Below, piece after piece: positions 7,764 through 16,532 of a stretch of 64,000 bases of DNA. This DNA is from Actibacterium sp. MT2.3-13A (GTDB lineage Bacteria; Pseudomonadota; Alphaproteobacteria; Rhodobacterales; Rhodobacteraceae). A program made the translations under genes and the position numbers. Where the stretch lies: contig NZ_JAGSOU010000002.1 of NCBI RefSeq assembly GCF_018139985.1, positions 186,001 to 250,000 of the forward strand. Reading direction: 5' to 3'. Under the pieces are notes generated by a model that was given only the letters and a program-made list of their open reading frames with translations, was not told the DNA's origin and made no database searches. Positions within the stretch are counted from its first letter, which is position 1; every line of letters begins with the position of its first letter.

Positions 7764-8110
7764 TGGCCTTCTTCCTGATGCGCTGCCGCCATCAACCCGG
7801 CCACGACGCCCTGCGCGACGAGATCCGGCCGGAGCATCGCGCCTGGGTGGCCTCCGGCGGCGGCGGGCGGGTCTCGGTGCTGATCGGCGCGGCGCTGATC
7901 GGCGACGACGGCGCGGCGATCGGCAATTTCGGCCTGCTGGAGGCGCGCACGGCGGCCGACGCCCGCGCCTTTGCCGAGGGCGATCCGTTCAACTGCGCCG
8001 GGATCGTGTCGGAGATCGAGTTGACCGCGCTGCCGGACACGTTCCAGGCGCATCGCATCGCCGACCCGATGAGCCCGCGCCTGCCGCAAGAGGCGCCGGG
8101 CGCGCCCTGA
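7763..8110 (+). CDS. YCII-family protein of the lig operon
   Basis: A 115-residue YciI-like protein with the ferredoxin-like fold pattern. RPEHRAWV at about residue 23 corresponds to the conserved His region, and EGDPFNCAGIVSEIEL near residue 74 to the D-P motif of the family. The start codon overlaps the ligB stop (TGATG), so it is co-translated with the dioxygenase. YCII proteins include small dehydrochlorinase- and isomerase-like enzymes acting on muconate-type compounds. A role in isomerising or processing the LigAB ring-cleavage product is a plausible inference, not shown by sequence. The Pro-rich tail after residue 100 is probably disordered. Confidence 0.8.
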   Translation: MAFFLMRCRHQPGHDALRDEIRPEHRAWVASGGGGRVSVLIGAALIGDDGAAIGNFGLLEARTAADARAFAEGDPFNCAGIVSEIELTALPDTFQAHRIADPMSPRLPQEAPGAP

Positions 8111-8252
8111 TCGCCAGCGCGCGAAGGTCTTGGGATTTCACCGGCTTCCAGGCCGGGATCCTGCGCGGAATGGCGCGGGGAACAGCCTAGGGGAACCGTG
8201 CAGTTCGGCCCTGCGAAGACCGCCGGACGGGGCCGCCCCCTGCCCCGGGTCC

Positions 8253-8273
8253 CGCGCGCTCGCGCGCCGTTTT
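8253..8273 (+). terminator. Weak hairpin with T-tract after the lig operon
   Basis: CGCGC-GCTC-GCGCG (8253-8266) followed by CCG and TTTT. The stem is only 5 bp but pure G/C. It sits in the 232-bp gap between the YCII gene and the Hint-like gene, which otherwise shows only a possible TATAAG -10 near 8303. Confidence 0.3.
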
Positions 8274-8342
8274 CCCGTGATCAAATTTTCGCCACATTTT
8301 CCCGCTATAAGCGAGTTGCTCAATTGGACAAGGCTTACGACC

Positions 8343-8690
8343 ATGACACCCAACGATGCCGGGCAAGGAACCGTGCGGATCGCCGCGCACGACGAGAAAT
8401 ACCCGCCCCACACCATGCCAAGCGCTCCGAAAACCGCGAAATGCCCTTCCGCGACCCTCCCCGTCGACGCGATCGTCCTGACGCTGCGCGGCGCGCTGCC
8501 AGTGCAGGATCTCCGGCGCGGGGACCGCGTGATCACCCAGTCGGGGGGGTGCCCCCTGAGGCGCGTTCATGTCTATGACGGGCGTCACTATACGCTCGAA
8601 TTCGACTCGCATGAAAAGGTCTTCGTTCTGGACTCGCAGTATTGGCCGCACTCCGAGACGAAGGCCGCCGACGCGAAATCGACGCACTGA
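8343..8690 (+). CDS. Short Hint-like protein lacking the splicing cysteine
   Basis: A 115-residue protein with no full-length family match by eye. Residues 40-75, with ALPVQDLRRGDRVIT as core, resemble the start of bacterial Hint (Hedgehog/intein-like) domains, where a line such as 'GEVPVEDLRPGDRV' is common in Rhodobacteraceae. The catalytic Cys that should open the domain is absent: the block starts LPVDAIVLTLRG. The usual C-terminal His-Asn end is also missing and the protein is less than half a normal Hint length. No strong Shine-Dalgarno precedes the ATG; a second ATG at 8415 is possible. It has its own terminator. It may be a remnant of a larger Hint protein or a stand-alone small protein. 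Confidence 0.5.
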   Translation: MTPNDAGQGTVRIAAHDEKYPPHTMPSAPKTAKCPSATLPVDAIVLTLRGALPVQDLRRGDRVITQSGGCPLRRVHVYDGRHYTLEFDSHEKVFVLDSQYWPHSETKAADAKSTH

Positions 8691-8756
8691 CTCCAGATCA
8701 CTTGCGGGCGTGAGCCCCCACCGGGCGAGGACCCCCGCAACCACAACGCCCCTGAT

Positions 8757-8793
8757 CGCCGCCGTCCATCCGGACGGCGGCGCATGTTTTTTT
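8757..8793 (+). terminator. Rho-independent terminator after the Hint-like gene
   Basis: CGCCGCCGTCC (8757-8767) pairs perfectly with GGACGGCGGCG (8772-8782) around ATCC, followed by CATG and seven T. It lies 67 bp after the stop codon. The remaining 8794-8959 gap up to the tRNA shows only a G/C palindrome at 8845-8860. Confidence 0.85.
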
Positions 8794-8959
8794 GTGGTAA
8801 CGGATTTTGCCGATCTTCCGCGCCAGGCATCAAGGGCCGGCCGGCGCGGCGCGCGCCGCGGGATCTCTGATTCCCACGTTTTCGGCGACGGGGCCGCAGC
8901 ATGCGCCGGGCGCCGGAACACCGATACCGACGCGAACACCGGGCGATTGACGGGGAAAG

Positions 8960-9036
<77 letters not shown>

Positions 9037-9084
9037 CTGAGGCCGAGCATATAGGCCATGCGCCCGGCCCCCGCAACCGGGAAA

Positions 9085-10305
9085 TCAGGCGAAAAGATCA
9101 TGCGCCAGTTCCAGGGCCTCGACCAGCGCATCGACCTCGGATTTCGTGTTGTAGAGCGCGAAGGAGGCCCGGCAGGTGGCCGCGATCCCGAGATGATCCA
9201 TCAACGGGCCCGCGCAATGATGGCCCGCGCGCACCGCGACCCCCTTCTTGTCGAGAATCGTCGAGATGTCATGGGCATGCGCCGCCCCGCTCATCGTAAA
9301 GGAGAAGATCGCCCCCTTCGACGGCGCGTTGCCCTGAACGTTCAACCAGTTCAGCCCGCCCAGCCTTTCGCGCGCGTAGGCGGTCAGCGCGGCCTCGTGG
9401 GCGGCGATGTTCTCCATTCCCAGCCCCATCATGTAATCGAGCGCCACGCCCAGCCCGATCTGCTGCACGATGCCGGGCGTGCCGGCCTCGAACTTCATCG
9501 GCGGGTCGGCATAGGTCACGTTGTCCTTGTGCACCTCGCGGATCATGTCGCCGCCGCCCAGGAAGGGGCGCATCTCGGCCAGCCGCTCGCGGCGGATGTG
9601 AATCGCGCCCGACCCCGAGGGACCGTAGAGCTTGTGCCCGGTGATGGCGTAGAAATCGGCGCCGATCTCATCGACATTCACCGGCTTGTGCACGGCGCCC
9701 TGGCTGCCGTCGACCAGCACCGCCACGCCGCGCGCATGCGCCGCCTCGACGATCGGCTTCACGTCCACCACGGTGCCCAGCACGTTCGACATCTGGGTGA
9801 TGGCGACCAGTTTCGTCTTCGGCCCGATGGCGTCGATCACCGCCTGGGGGTCGAGATTGCCGTCGGCCTCCACATCCACCCATTTCAGCACCGCGCCCTG
9901 CCGTTCGCGCAGGAAATGCCAGGGCACGATATTGGCGTGATGCTCCATCACGCTCAGCACGATCTCGTCGCCGGGCTGGAACCGCGGCGCGGCCCAGGCG
10001 TAGGAGACCAGGTTGATCCCCTCGGTGGCGCCGGAGGTGAAGACGATCTCACCCTCATCCGCCGCGCCGAGGAAACGCGCGATCGTGCCGCGCACAGCCT
10101 CGTATTTCTCGGTGGCGAGGTTCGACAGGTAGTGCAACCCGCGATGCACATTGGCGTATTCCTGGGAATAGGCGCGCGTGATCGCGTCGATCACCACCTG
10201 CGGCTTCTGCGCCGAGGCGCCGTTGTCGAGATAGACGAGCGGCTTGCCGTTGACTTCGCGCGACAGGATCGGGAAATCGCGGCGGATGACGTCAACGTCA
10301 TACAT
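9085..10305 (-). CDS. sufS: Cysteine desulfurase SufS
   Basis: A 406-residue PLP enzyme, standard SufS length. The PLP lysine is in ITGHKLYGPSG near residue 225, and the persulfide-forming Cys is in RAGHHCAGPLMDH near residue 364, with the type II (SufS) local motif. It takes sulfur from cysteine for Fe-S cluster assembly on SufBCD. The ATG at 10305 is inside the end of the upstream membrane-protein gene (8-bp overlap), so it is co-translated. It is the last gene of the suf operon here: no sufE, sufT or sufA follows, only the tRNA-Arg. Confidence 0.96.
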   Translation of the reverse strand: MYDVDVIRRDFPILSREVNGKPLVYLDNGASAQKPQVVIDAITRAYSQEYANVHRGLHYLSNLATEKYEAVRGTIARFLGAADEGEIVFTSGATEGINLVSYAWAAPRFQPGDEIVLSVMEHHANIVPWHFLRERQGAVLKWVDVEADGNLDPQAVIDAIGPKTKLVAITQMSNVLGTVVDVKPIVEAAHARGVAVLVDGSQGAVHKPVNVDEIGADFYAITGHKLYGPSGSGAIHIRRERLAEMRPFLGGGDMIREVHKDNVTYADPPMKFEAGTPGIVQQIGLGVALDYMMGLGMENIAAHEAALTAYARERLGGLNWLNVQGNAPSKGAIFSFTMSGAAHAHDISTILDKKGVAVRAGHHCAGPLMDHLGIAATCRASFALYNTKSEVDALVEALELAHDLFA

Positions 10306-10903
10306 GGGGCATCTCCGTGGGCAGGGTGACGCCGAACAGCGCCAGCAGGAAGAACAGGACAAAGCCGAGGCCGAAGGCCGTGACCATGATCATCATGAAC
10401 ACCGCCCCGAGCGAGCGGAACCCATGCAGCACCGCGATGAAATTGGTCAGCAGCCACAGCATCAGGCCAAAGGCCAGCGGCCCGATCAGGACCGCCACGA
10501 TCGGCAGCACCAGCAGGAACCCCGTCTGGACCACCTGGATCACCAGCATGATGAACTGCAGCCAGACGGTCAGGCGCAGCGCGCCCTCGAATGTGCCGTG
10601 GCCGCCCATCACGCGTCCCACGCCGTAGATGGCCGTGACCATCGCCACCATGAACCCGCCCAGGATCGCCGCCGTCAGCAGCGGCGAGTTGGCGAAAAGC
10701 GGCAGCAGAGGATCGACCGGCGCGGGCAGGATCAGGTTGGTCAGATGGGTCAGCAGCAGGCTGAGGATCAGCACCAGCGCCAGCCCGTCCCAGGCCGCGC
10801 GCGGCGGCAGCGGCAGGGACAGCACGCGGCGCGCGCCCTCCTGCGGGCGGCGCACCGTGTCGCGGGCCAGAATCAACAAAGAAGTCAGCGTGTTGTCGCT
10901 CAT
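10298..10903 (-). CDS. YIP1-family membrane protein in the suf operon
   Basis: A 201-residue integral membrane protein with about five hydrophobic helices after a 35-residue cytosolic start. GHGTFEGALRLTVWLQF in the middle is the loop typical of YIP1-like bacterial proteins. It overlaps its neighbours on both sides (4 bp upstream, 8 bp into sufS). Such proteins are regular companions of suf genes in Rhodobacteraceae, but no function is known. It could anchor the Suf machinery at the membrane; that is speculation. Confidence 0.75.
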   Translation of the reverse strand: MSDNTLTSLLILARDTVRRPQEGARRVLSLPLPPRAAWDGLALVLILSLLLTHLTNLILPAPVDPLLPLFANSPLLTAAILGGFMVAMVTAIYGVGRVMGGHGTFEGALRLTVWLQFIMLVIQVVQTGFLLVLPIVAVLIGPLAFGLMLWLLTNFIAVLHGFRSLGAVFMMIMVTAFGLGFVLFFLLALFGVTLPTEMPHV

Positions 10904-11415
10904 CTATTCGGTCTTTCGCTTGCCCCGCCGGCACCCATCCCCTCGGCCTCGGCCAGGCACAGCCCCCAATGGGTCAAAAACCCGCCCAGCAGCACGATGC
11001 CGGTCAGCGTCTGCGCCGCGCCGGCCCCGATGAACCCCGCGACCAGACCGTAAAGCAGCCAAAGCGGCGAGACCACCAGCATCGTCCAGAACAGCGCAAG
11101 CCGCGCGGAGAACCAGCTCCCCCGCCCGCCCGCGAGCCGCGCCAGCAAATGGCTGAGCGCGGCCAGCGCATAGAAGATCAGCGGCGCCATGAACATCCAG
11201 GCCAAGAGCGCCGCGCCGACCCGCGCGTCGAGCGGCACCGAGGGGTCGAGATGCGCCTCGCGCGCCAGCCGCGGCCATTGCGCGACGAAGATCAGCAGGC
11301 AGGCCACGACCAGGTAGATCAGCGCCCGGTCCTCGCCCACGCCACCGTCGAGCTGGCGGCGCAGCGCGGCCCGCGGCGCGCGCCAGCTGCGGGCGATCTC
11401 GGTCGTGACCGCCAT
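10900..11415 (-). CDS. Second YIP1-like membrane protein in the suf operon
   Basis: A 171-residue protein with four hydrophobic helices, at roughly residues 31-49, 66-90, 104-129 and 135-155. It is related in layout to the downstream YIP1-like gene. The ATG at 11415 follows the sufD stop by 1 bp, and its own stop overlaps the next gene (ATGA). The longer upstream frame is antisense-like to sufD and rejected. Function unknown. The tandem with the next gene suggests that two small membrane partners are made in step with SufD and SufS. Confidence 0.7.
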   Translation of the reverse strand: MAVTTEIARSWRAPRAALRRQLDGGVGEDRALIYLVVACLLIFVAQWPRLAREAHLDPSVPLDARVGAALLAWMFMAPLIFYALAALSHLLARLAGGRGSWFSARLALFWTMLVVSPLWLLYGLVAGFIGAGAAQTLTGIVLLGGFLTHWGLCLAEAEGMGAGGASERPNR

Positions 11416-11416
11416 C

Positions 11417-12706
11417 TCAGCCGTGCCGCCGGTCGAGCCAGCCGCGCAGGCGCGCAAGGATTTCATCGGCGATGGTCTCGTCCGCGATCTCCTCGATGGC
11501 CTCGGCCAGGAAGGCCAGCACCAGCATGTCCTGCGCCCGGGCCAGCGGCACCCCGCGCGAGCGCAGGTAGAACAGCGCGTCCTCGTCGATCGCGCCGGTG
11601 GTCGAGCCATGCGAGCAGGCCACGTCGTCGGCATAGATCTCGAGCTCGGGCTTGGCATAGAACTGGCTGTCGTCGTCCAGCAGCAGCGACTGGCTGATCT
11701 GGTAGCCGTCGGTCTTCTGCGCGCCCGCCTTGACCAGGATCTTGCCCTGGAAGACGCCGGTCGCGCCGTTGCGCAGCACCTTCTTGAACACCTGGCGGCT
11801 TTCGCAGTTCAGCGCGTCATGGGTGATGAACACGGTGTCGTCGTGGTGGAACTCCCCGTCGCCCAAGGCCGCGCCCGCGATATGCGCGCTGGCATCATCG
11901 CCCGCCATCTCGATCACCGCCTCGTTGCGGGTCATCACGCCGTTGGCGGTCATGGTGAAGCTCTTGAACAGGCTTTCCGCGCCGAGCCGGGCAAAGAGAT
12001 GGGTCACCGCGCGGCGTTCGTGGTCGCGGCCCTGGGTGCGGATGTGGTGGAAGGCGCCGCCATCGGCGACCTCGACCTCCATCACCTTGTTGAACCGCGC
12101 CGCGGCCGGTCCATTCTCCAGAACGGTCAGCTCCGCGCCGCTCTCGATCTTCACAACATGGTGCAGGATCGCATCCGAACTCTCTGATTTATGCAAATAA
12201 ATCAGATTTACAGGCTTTTCCGCCCTCGCCGTGGCGCGGATCACCACGCCATCCGTGGCGCAGGCCGTGTTCAGCGTCGCCAGAGGACGCTCGACCGGGC
12301 TCTGGCCGCGCGCCTCAAGCACGCCGTAGACGTCCTTCGCCCAGTGGATATCGGCCTGCATGGCGGCATCCAGACGCTCGATCTCGATCCCGGCCATTTC
12401 AAGCGGGTCCGAAGCTTCGGCATCGAAGATACCGTCAACAAAGACAATTTTCAGCCTGTCAATCTCGCCAAAGACCGGCGCATCGCTCGGGTCGGAGAAC
12501 AGCGCCGCGCGCGGCGCCTCGGGGGCGGTCAGGCTGCTCGGGTCGGTGTATTTCCAATACTCGTCGCGGCGGCCGGGCAGGCCCATCGCGCGCAGGCGGG
12601 CCAGCGCGTCGGCGCGCGCCGTCTGCGCCCAGCCGGTGCTTTCGGGCAGGCTCAGCGCCGCCAGCCGGGCTTCGGCCGCGTCAATCTTCGCTTGCGCCAG
12701 CGCCAT
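11417..12706 (-). CDS. sufD: Fe-S cluster assembly protein SufD
   Basis: A 429-residue SufBD-family protein. The N-terminal helical part includes PGRRDEYWKYTDPSSL (residues 44-59), and the beta-helix core continues to a C-terminal region with SHGSTTGAIDEDALFYLRSRG, the segment that pairs with SufB and holds the conserved His. SufD forms the SufBC2D scaffold complex with SufB and SufC. It starts at the last base of the sufC stop codon (1-bp overlap). Confidence 0.96.
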   Translation of the reverse strand: MALAQAKIDAAEARLAALSLPESTGWAQTARADALARLRAMGLPGRRDEYWKYTDPSSLTAPEAPRAALFSDPSDAPVFGEIDRLKIVFVDGIFDAEASDPLEMAGIEIERLDAAMQADIHWAKDVYGVLEARGQSPVERPLATLNTACATDGVVIRATARAEKPVNLIYLHKSESSDAILHHVVKIESGAELTVLENGPAAARFNKVMEVEVADGGAFHHIRTQGRDHERRAVTHLFARLGAESLFKSFTMTANGVMTRNEAVIEMAGDDASAHIAGAALGDGEFHHDDTVFITHDALNCESRQVFKKVLRNGATGVFQGKILVKAGAQKTDGYQISQSLLLDDDSQFYAKPELEIYADDVACSHGSTTGAIDEDALFYLRSRGVPLARAQDMLVLAFLAEAIEEIADETIADEILARLRGWLDRRHG

Positions 12707-13461
12707 TACGCCACCTCCGCCAGGATGTCGGCATAGCCGTTCTTCTCGACCTCCAGCGCCAGCTCGGGCCCGCCGGTCTTGATGATGCGGCCATCGGCCA
12801 TGATGTGCACCACGTCGGGCTTGATGTGGTTCAGCAGCCGCTGGTAGTGGGTGATCACAAGGAAGCCGCGGTTCGCGTCGCGCAGCGCGTTCACGCCGTC
12901 GGCCACCAGCTTCATCGCGTCCACGTCGAGGCCGGAGTCGGTCTCGTCAAGGATGCAGAGCTTGGGCTCAAGCATCGCCATCTGCAGGATTTCGTTGCGC
13001 TTTTTCTCGCCGCCGGAGAAGCCGACGTTGACCGGGCGCTTCAGCATCTCGGCGTCGATCTTCAGGTCCTTGGCCTTTTCACGCACCAGCTTGAGGAAAT
13101 CGCCGGCCGACAGCTCCTCCTGCCCGCGCGCCTTGCGCTGCGCGTTCACCGCGGTGCGCAGGAAGGTCATGTTGCCCACGCCCGGGATCTCGACCGGATA
13201 CTGGAAGGCCAGGAAGACGCCGGCGGCGGCGCGCGCCTCGGGCTCCATCCCCAGCAGGTCCTCGCCGTTCAGCGTGGCGGCCCCCTCCGTCACCTCATAG
13301 CCGTCGCGCCCCGACAGCACATAGGACAGCGTCGATTTGCCCGACCCGTTCGGCCCCATGATCGCATGCACCCGGCCGGCCTCGACGGTGAGATTCACGC
13401 CCTTGAGGATCTGCTTGTCCTCTTCTTCAAGTTTGACGTGCAGGTTCTTGATTTCCAGCAT
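12706..13461 (-). CDS. sufC: Fe-S cluster assembly ATPase SufC
   Basis: A 251-residue ABC-type ATPase. Walker A is GPNGSGKST near residue 37, the signature is FSGGEKKR near residue 148, and Walker B is LCILDETDSGLD, with the SufC-specific ETDSGLD sequence. It powers structural change in the SufBCD scaffold. It follows a ybjQ-like gene by 4 bp and runs into sufD with a 1-bp overlap. Confidence 0.97.
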   Translation of the reverse strand: MLEIKNLHVKLEEEDKQILKGVNLTVEAGRVHAIMGPNGSGKSTLSYVLSGRDGYEVTEGAATLNGEDLLGMEPEARAAAGVFLAFQYPVEIPGVGNMTFLRTAVNAQRKARGQEELSAGDFLKLVREKAKDLKIDAEMLKRPVNVGFSGGEKKRNEILQMAMLEPKLCILDETDSGLDVDAMKLVADGVNALRDANRGFLVITHYQRLLNHIKPDVVHIMADGRIIKTGGPELALEVEKNGYADILAEVA

Positions 13462-13465
13462 TTTC

Positions 13466-13783
13466 TTATCCTTGCGAAAGGCTAACGGCAGTGCCGGACA
13501 CCGACACCATCAGCATGTTGTTCACGACTTCATAATCGAGGTCGACGCCGACCACGGCATCCGCCACCAGCGCGGCGGCGCGCTCTTCCAATTCCCGAAA
13601 CGCGGTCTCCCGCGCCTCGCCCAGCGATTTCTCATAGGCGCCCGAGCGGCCTCCGATGATATCGGTGATGCTGGCGAAGACATCCCGGAACACGTTGGCC
13701 CCCAGGATGGCCTCGCCCACGACGACGCCCCTGTAATCGGTGATCCTGCGCCCCTCGACCGAGGGGGTGGTGGTGACGATCAT
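13466..13783 (-). CDS. YbjQ/UPF0145-family protein
   Basis: A 105-residue soluble protein of the YbjQ (heavy-metal-binding, UPF0145) family. The opening [20 protein letters not shown], the block [25 protein letters not shown] and the [12 protein letters not shown] end are characteristic. Family members assemble as pentameric rings; the metal-binding label is not backed by conserved ligands here. It sits between sufB and sufC, 48 bp after sufB and 4 bp before sufC. The position suggests a role tied to cluster assembly, but none is known. The ATG at 13783 is preferred over an upstream start. Confidence 0.85.
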   Translation of the reverse strand: MIVTTTPSVEGRRITDYRGVVVGEAILGANVFRDVFASITDIIGGRSGAYEKSLGEARETAFRELEERAAALVADAVVGVDLDYEVVNNMLMVSVSGTAVSLSQG

Positions 13784-13831
13784 GTCAGCTCTCCCAGATC
13801 CTGTTCCGCGCAGGGCGGGTGGCACCCCACC

Positions 13832-15355
13832 TCATCCCACCGAGCCTTCCAGCGAGATCGCCACCAGCTGCTGCGCCTCCATGGCGAACTCCATCGGCAG
13901 CGCCTGCAGGACCTCCTTGCAGAAACCGTTCACGACCAGCGCCACGGCCGCCTCCTCGTCCATGCCGCGCGAGCGGCAGTAGAACAGCTGGTCGTCATCG
14001 ACCTTGGAGGTGGTCGCCTCGTGCTCCACCCGGGACGAGTTGTTCTTGACCTCGATATAGGGCACCGTGTGCGCCCCGCAGGTGCTGCCGATCAGCAGGC
14101 TGTCGCACTGGGTATAGTTGCGCGAATTCTTCGCCTTCGGATGCATCGACACCAGCCCGCGATAGGTGTTCTGCGCATGGCCCGCGCTGATCCCCTTGGA
14201 GACGATCCGGCTCTTGGTGTTCTTGCCCAGATGCACCATCTTGGTGCCGGTATCGGCCTGCTGGTAGTTGTTGGTGATGGCGATCGAATAGAACTCTCCC
14301 TGGCTGTCCTCGCCGCGCAGGATGCAGGAGGGGTATTTCCAGGTCACGGCCGAGCCGGTCTCCACCTGCGTCCACATCACCTTGGCGCGGTCGCCGCGGC
14401 AATCGGCGCGCTTGGTGACGAAGTTGTAGATGCCGCCCTTGCCGTTCTCGTCACCGGGGAACCAGTTCTGGACGGTCGAGTATTTCACCTCTGCGTCTTC
14501 CTCGACGATGATCTCCACCACCGCGGCATGCAGCTGCGCGACATCGCGCTGCGGCGCGGTGCAGCCTTCCAGATAGGACACATAGGCGCCCTTGTCGGCG
14601 ATGATCAGCGTGCGCTCGAACTGGCCGGTCTGCTCGGCGTTGATGCGGAAATAGGTCGACAGTTCCATCGGGCAGCGCACCCCCGGCGGCACATAGACGA
14701 AGGAGCCGTCCGAGAACACGGCCGAGTTCAGCGTGGCGTAGAAATTGTCGCTGACGGGCACCACGGAGCCGAGGTATTTCTTCACCAGCTCGGGATGCTC
14801 GCGGATCGCCTCGGAGATCGAGCAGAAGATGACGCCGGCCTTCTTCAGTTCCGCCTGGAAGGTGGTGCCGACCGAGACGGAGTCGAACACCGCGTCCACG
14901 GCCACCTTGCGGCCCTCGGCCGGGGCCTCCTCGGCGCCTTCGATGCCGGCCAGGATCATCTGCTCCTTCAGCGGGATGCCCAGCTTCTCATAGGTGGCCA
15001 GCAGCTTGGGATCGACCTCGTCCAGCGATTTTGGCTTTTTCTGCATCGATTTCGGACGGGCATAGTAATACTGGTCCTGGAAATCGATCTCCGGGTAGTT
15101 CACCATCGCCCAGGCGGGCTCTTCCAGCTGCACCCAGCGGCGATAGGCCGCAAGGCGCCACTCGGTCATCCACTCGGGCTCCTCGTTCTTCTCGGAAATC
15201 AGCCGGACGATGTCCTCGCTCAGCCCCTTGGGGGCGTATTCCATCTCGATCTCGGTTTCCCAGCCGTGCTTGTACTTGCCGGCCATCGACTGGACGGTCT
15301 CCACCGTCTCGCGGTCGACCCCTTCGCGGATCTCCGTTTCCTGCAGCGTTGCCAT
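13832..15355 (-). CDS. sufB: Fe-S cluster assembly scaffold SufB
   Basis: A 507-residue SufB. Recognisable blocks are [16 protein letters not shown] in the N-terminal domain, [21 protein letters not shown] and [20 protein letters not shown] in the beta-helix, and [18 protein letters not shown] near the C-terminus. It is the platform on which the Fe-S cluster is built with SufC and SufD, taking sulfur from SufS. It lies downstream of the IscS/NifS-like cysteine desulfurase in the same transcript. Confidence 0.97.
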   Translation of the reverse strand: MATLQETEIREGVDRETVETVQSMAGKYKHGWETEIEMEYAPKGLSEDIVRLISEKNEEPEWMTEWRLAAYRRWVQLEEPAWAMVNYPEIDFQDQYYYARPKSMQKKPKSLDEVDPKLLATYEKLGIPLKEQMILAGIEGAEEAPAEGRKVAVDAVFDSVSVGTTFQAELKKAGVIFCSISEAIREHPELVKKYLGSVVPVSDNFYATLNSAVFSDGSFVYVPPGVRCPMELSTYFRINAEQTGQFERTLIIADKGAYVSYLEGCTAPQRDVAQLHAAVVEIIVEEDAEVKYSTVQNWFPGDENGKGGIYNFVTKRADCRGDRAKVMWTQVETGSAVTWKYPSCILRGEDSQGEFYSIAITNNYQQADTGTKMVHLGKNTKSRIVSKGISAGHAQNTYRGLVSMHPKAKNSRNYTQCDSLLIGSTCGAHTVPYIEVKNNSSRVEHEATTSKVDDDQLFYCRSRGMDEEAAVALVVNGFCKEVLQALPMEFAMEAQQLVAISLEGSVG

Positions 15356-15379
15356 ATCGGTCTCCCGTCCTTTTCCGTC

Positions 15380-16423
15380 TCAGGCCGCGCGGGCCCGGAA
15401 TTTCGCGTGCTGCGCCAGCCAGGTCTCGGCAAAGCGCAGGATCTCATCCTCTGTCGTCGCGGGCCCCAGCGACACCCGCAGCGCCGAGGCGGCGGCCTCG
15501 GCGTCGAACCCCATCGCCTCCAGCACCCGGCTCGGCTTCACCTTGCCGCTGGAACAGGCCGAACCCGCCGAGGTCGCGAAGCCGGCCAGGTCCATCTGCA
15601 TCACCTGGGTCTCGCCCTTCCAGCCGGGCGTGACCAGGCACGAGGTATTGGGCAGGCGCGGCCCGTCTTTCCCGACAAAAATAGTCCCTTTTGCGCCGGC
15701 CGCAATGGCCGTTTCCAGCAGATCGCGTTTTTCGGCCACCGCGTCCCAGGCGCCCTCGGCCAGGTCGCGCGCCGCCGCCTCTGCGGCGGCGCCGAAACCC
15801 GCGATCCCGATCACGTTCTCGGTGCCCGAGCGGCGGCCCATTTCCTGCCCGCCGCCGCGGATGCGTGCCTCGACATCGAGGCCCCGCTTCAGCACCAGCG
15901 CGCCCACGCCCTTCGGCCCGCCCAGCTTGTGCGCCGAGATCAGCGCCATCTGTGCGCCCGACCAGTTGAACGCCACGGGCAGCTTGCCGAACCCCTGCGT
16001 CATGTCGCTCAGCGCCAGACCCTCGGGCAGCACCTGCACGATCCCGGTCTCGGAATTGGCCAGTTGCAGCACGCTCCGCGCCGGGTCCGGGACCGCCACG
16101 CGGCCCTCGGGCGTCACCGCCAGATCCGGCGCCACCCAGGCGCCCACCGCGTCATGCTCCACCGCGCTGCCATGCAGGCCGCGGCCGGCCAGCGCCAGCG
16201 CCGCAGCCTCGGTCGCGCCGGAGGTGAATACCACATCCGCCCCCTCGGCGCCGAACGCCGCGGCGACCTGCGCGCGCGCCTTCTCCACCAGCGCCCGCGC
16301 CGCCCGCCCCTCGGCATGCACCGAGGACGGGTTGCCCACCAAATCCATCGCCGCGATCATCGCCGCGCGGGCCTCCGGCCGCAAAGGCGCCGTGGCATTC
16401 CAGTCGAGATAGACCCGGCTCAC
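15380..16423 (-). CDS. IscS/NifS-type cysteine desulfurase of the suf operon
   Basis: A 347-residue class V aminotransferase, shorter than housekeeping IscS (about 400). It retains the PLP lysine in ISAHKLGGPKG, the Asp/Gln pair (DMTQ) and the catalytic Cys in SAGSACSSGKVKPS, the type I signature. It is the second gene of the suf operon, giving two different cysteine desulfurases (this one and SufS) in one transcript. The GTG at 16423 starts VSRVYLDWNATAP, the conserved N-terminus; a TTG nine codons upstream would add Gly/Glu-rich residues unlike the family. Confidence 0.88.
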   Translation of the reverse strand: MSRVYLDWNATAPLRPEARAAMIAAMDLVGNPSSVHAEGRAARALVEKARAQVAAAFGAEGADVVFTSGATEAAALALAGRGLHGSAVEHDAVGAWVAPDLAVTPEGRVAVPDPARSVLQLANSETGIVQVLPEGLALSDMTQGFGKLPVAFNWSGAQMALISAHKLGGPKGVGALVLKRGLDVEARIRGGGQEMGRRSGTENVIGIAGFGAAAEAAARDLAEGAWDAVAEKRDLLETAIAAGAKGTIFVGKDGPRLPNTSCLVTPGWKGETQVMQMDLAGFATSAGSACSSGKVKPSRVLEAMGFDAEAAASALRVSLGPATTEDEILRFAETWLAQHAKFRARAA

Positions 16424-16464
16424 AACACCGCCCCCTTCTTCTGGCCCCAATTATCCCGGGGAGC

Positions 16465-16485
16465 GCGAGGGGCAGCGCCCCTCGC
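16465..16485. repeat. Hairpin in the iscR-desulfurase gap
   Basis: GCGAGGGGC (16465-16473) pairs with GCCCCTCGC (16477-16485) around a 3-base loop. There is no T-tract in either direction. It lies in the 109-bp gap after iscR and may lower readthrough or protect the downstream mRNA. Confidence 0.4.
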
Positions 16486-16532
16486 CCCTGCGCCATCCAT
16501 GCGCCGCAGGCGAGCCTCTCTTACGGTCAGTC

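Noticed and set aside
8845-8860. G/C palindrome downstream of the tRNA as its terminator
   Set aside because: It is about 100 bp from the tRNA end and has no T-tract on the minus strand; in DNA this rich in G/C such palindromes are expected by chance.
13466-13783. SufA or SufT carrier between sufB and sufC
   Set aside because: The sequence has no cysteine triad of A-type carriers and matches YbjQ/UPF0145 blocks instead.
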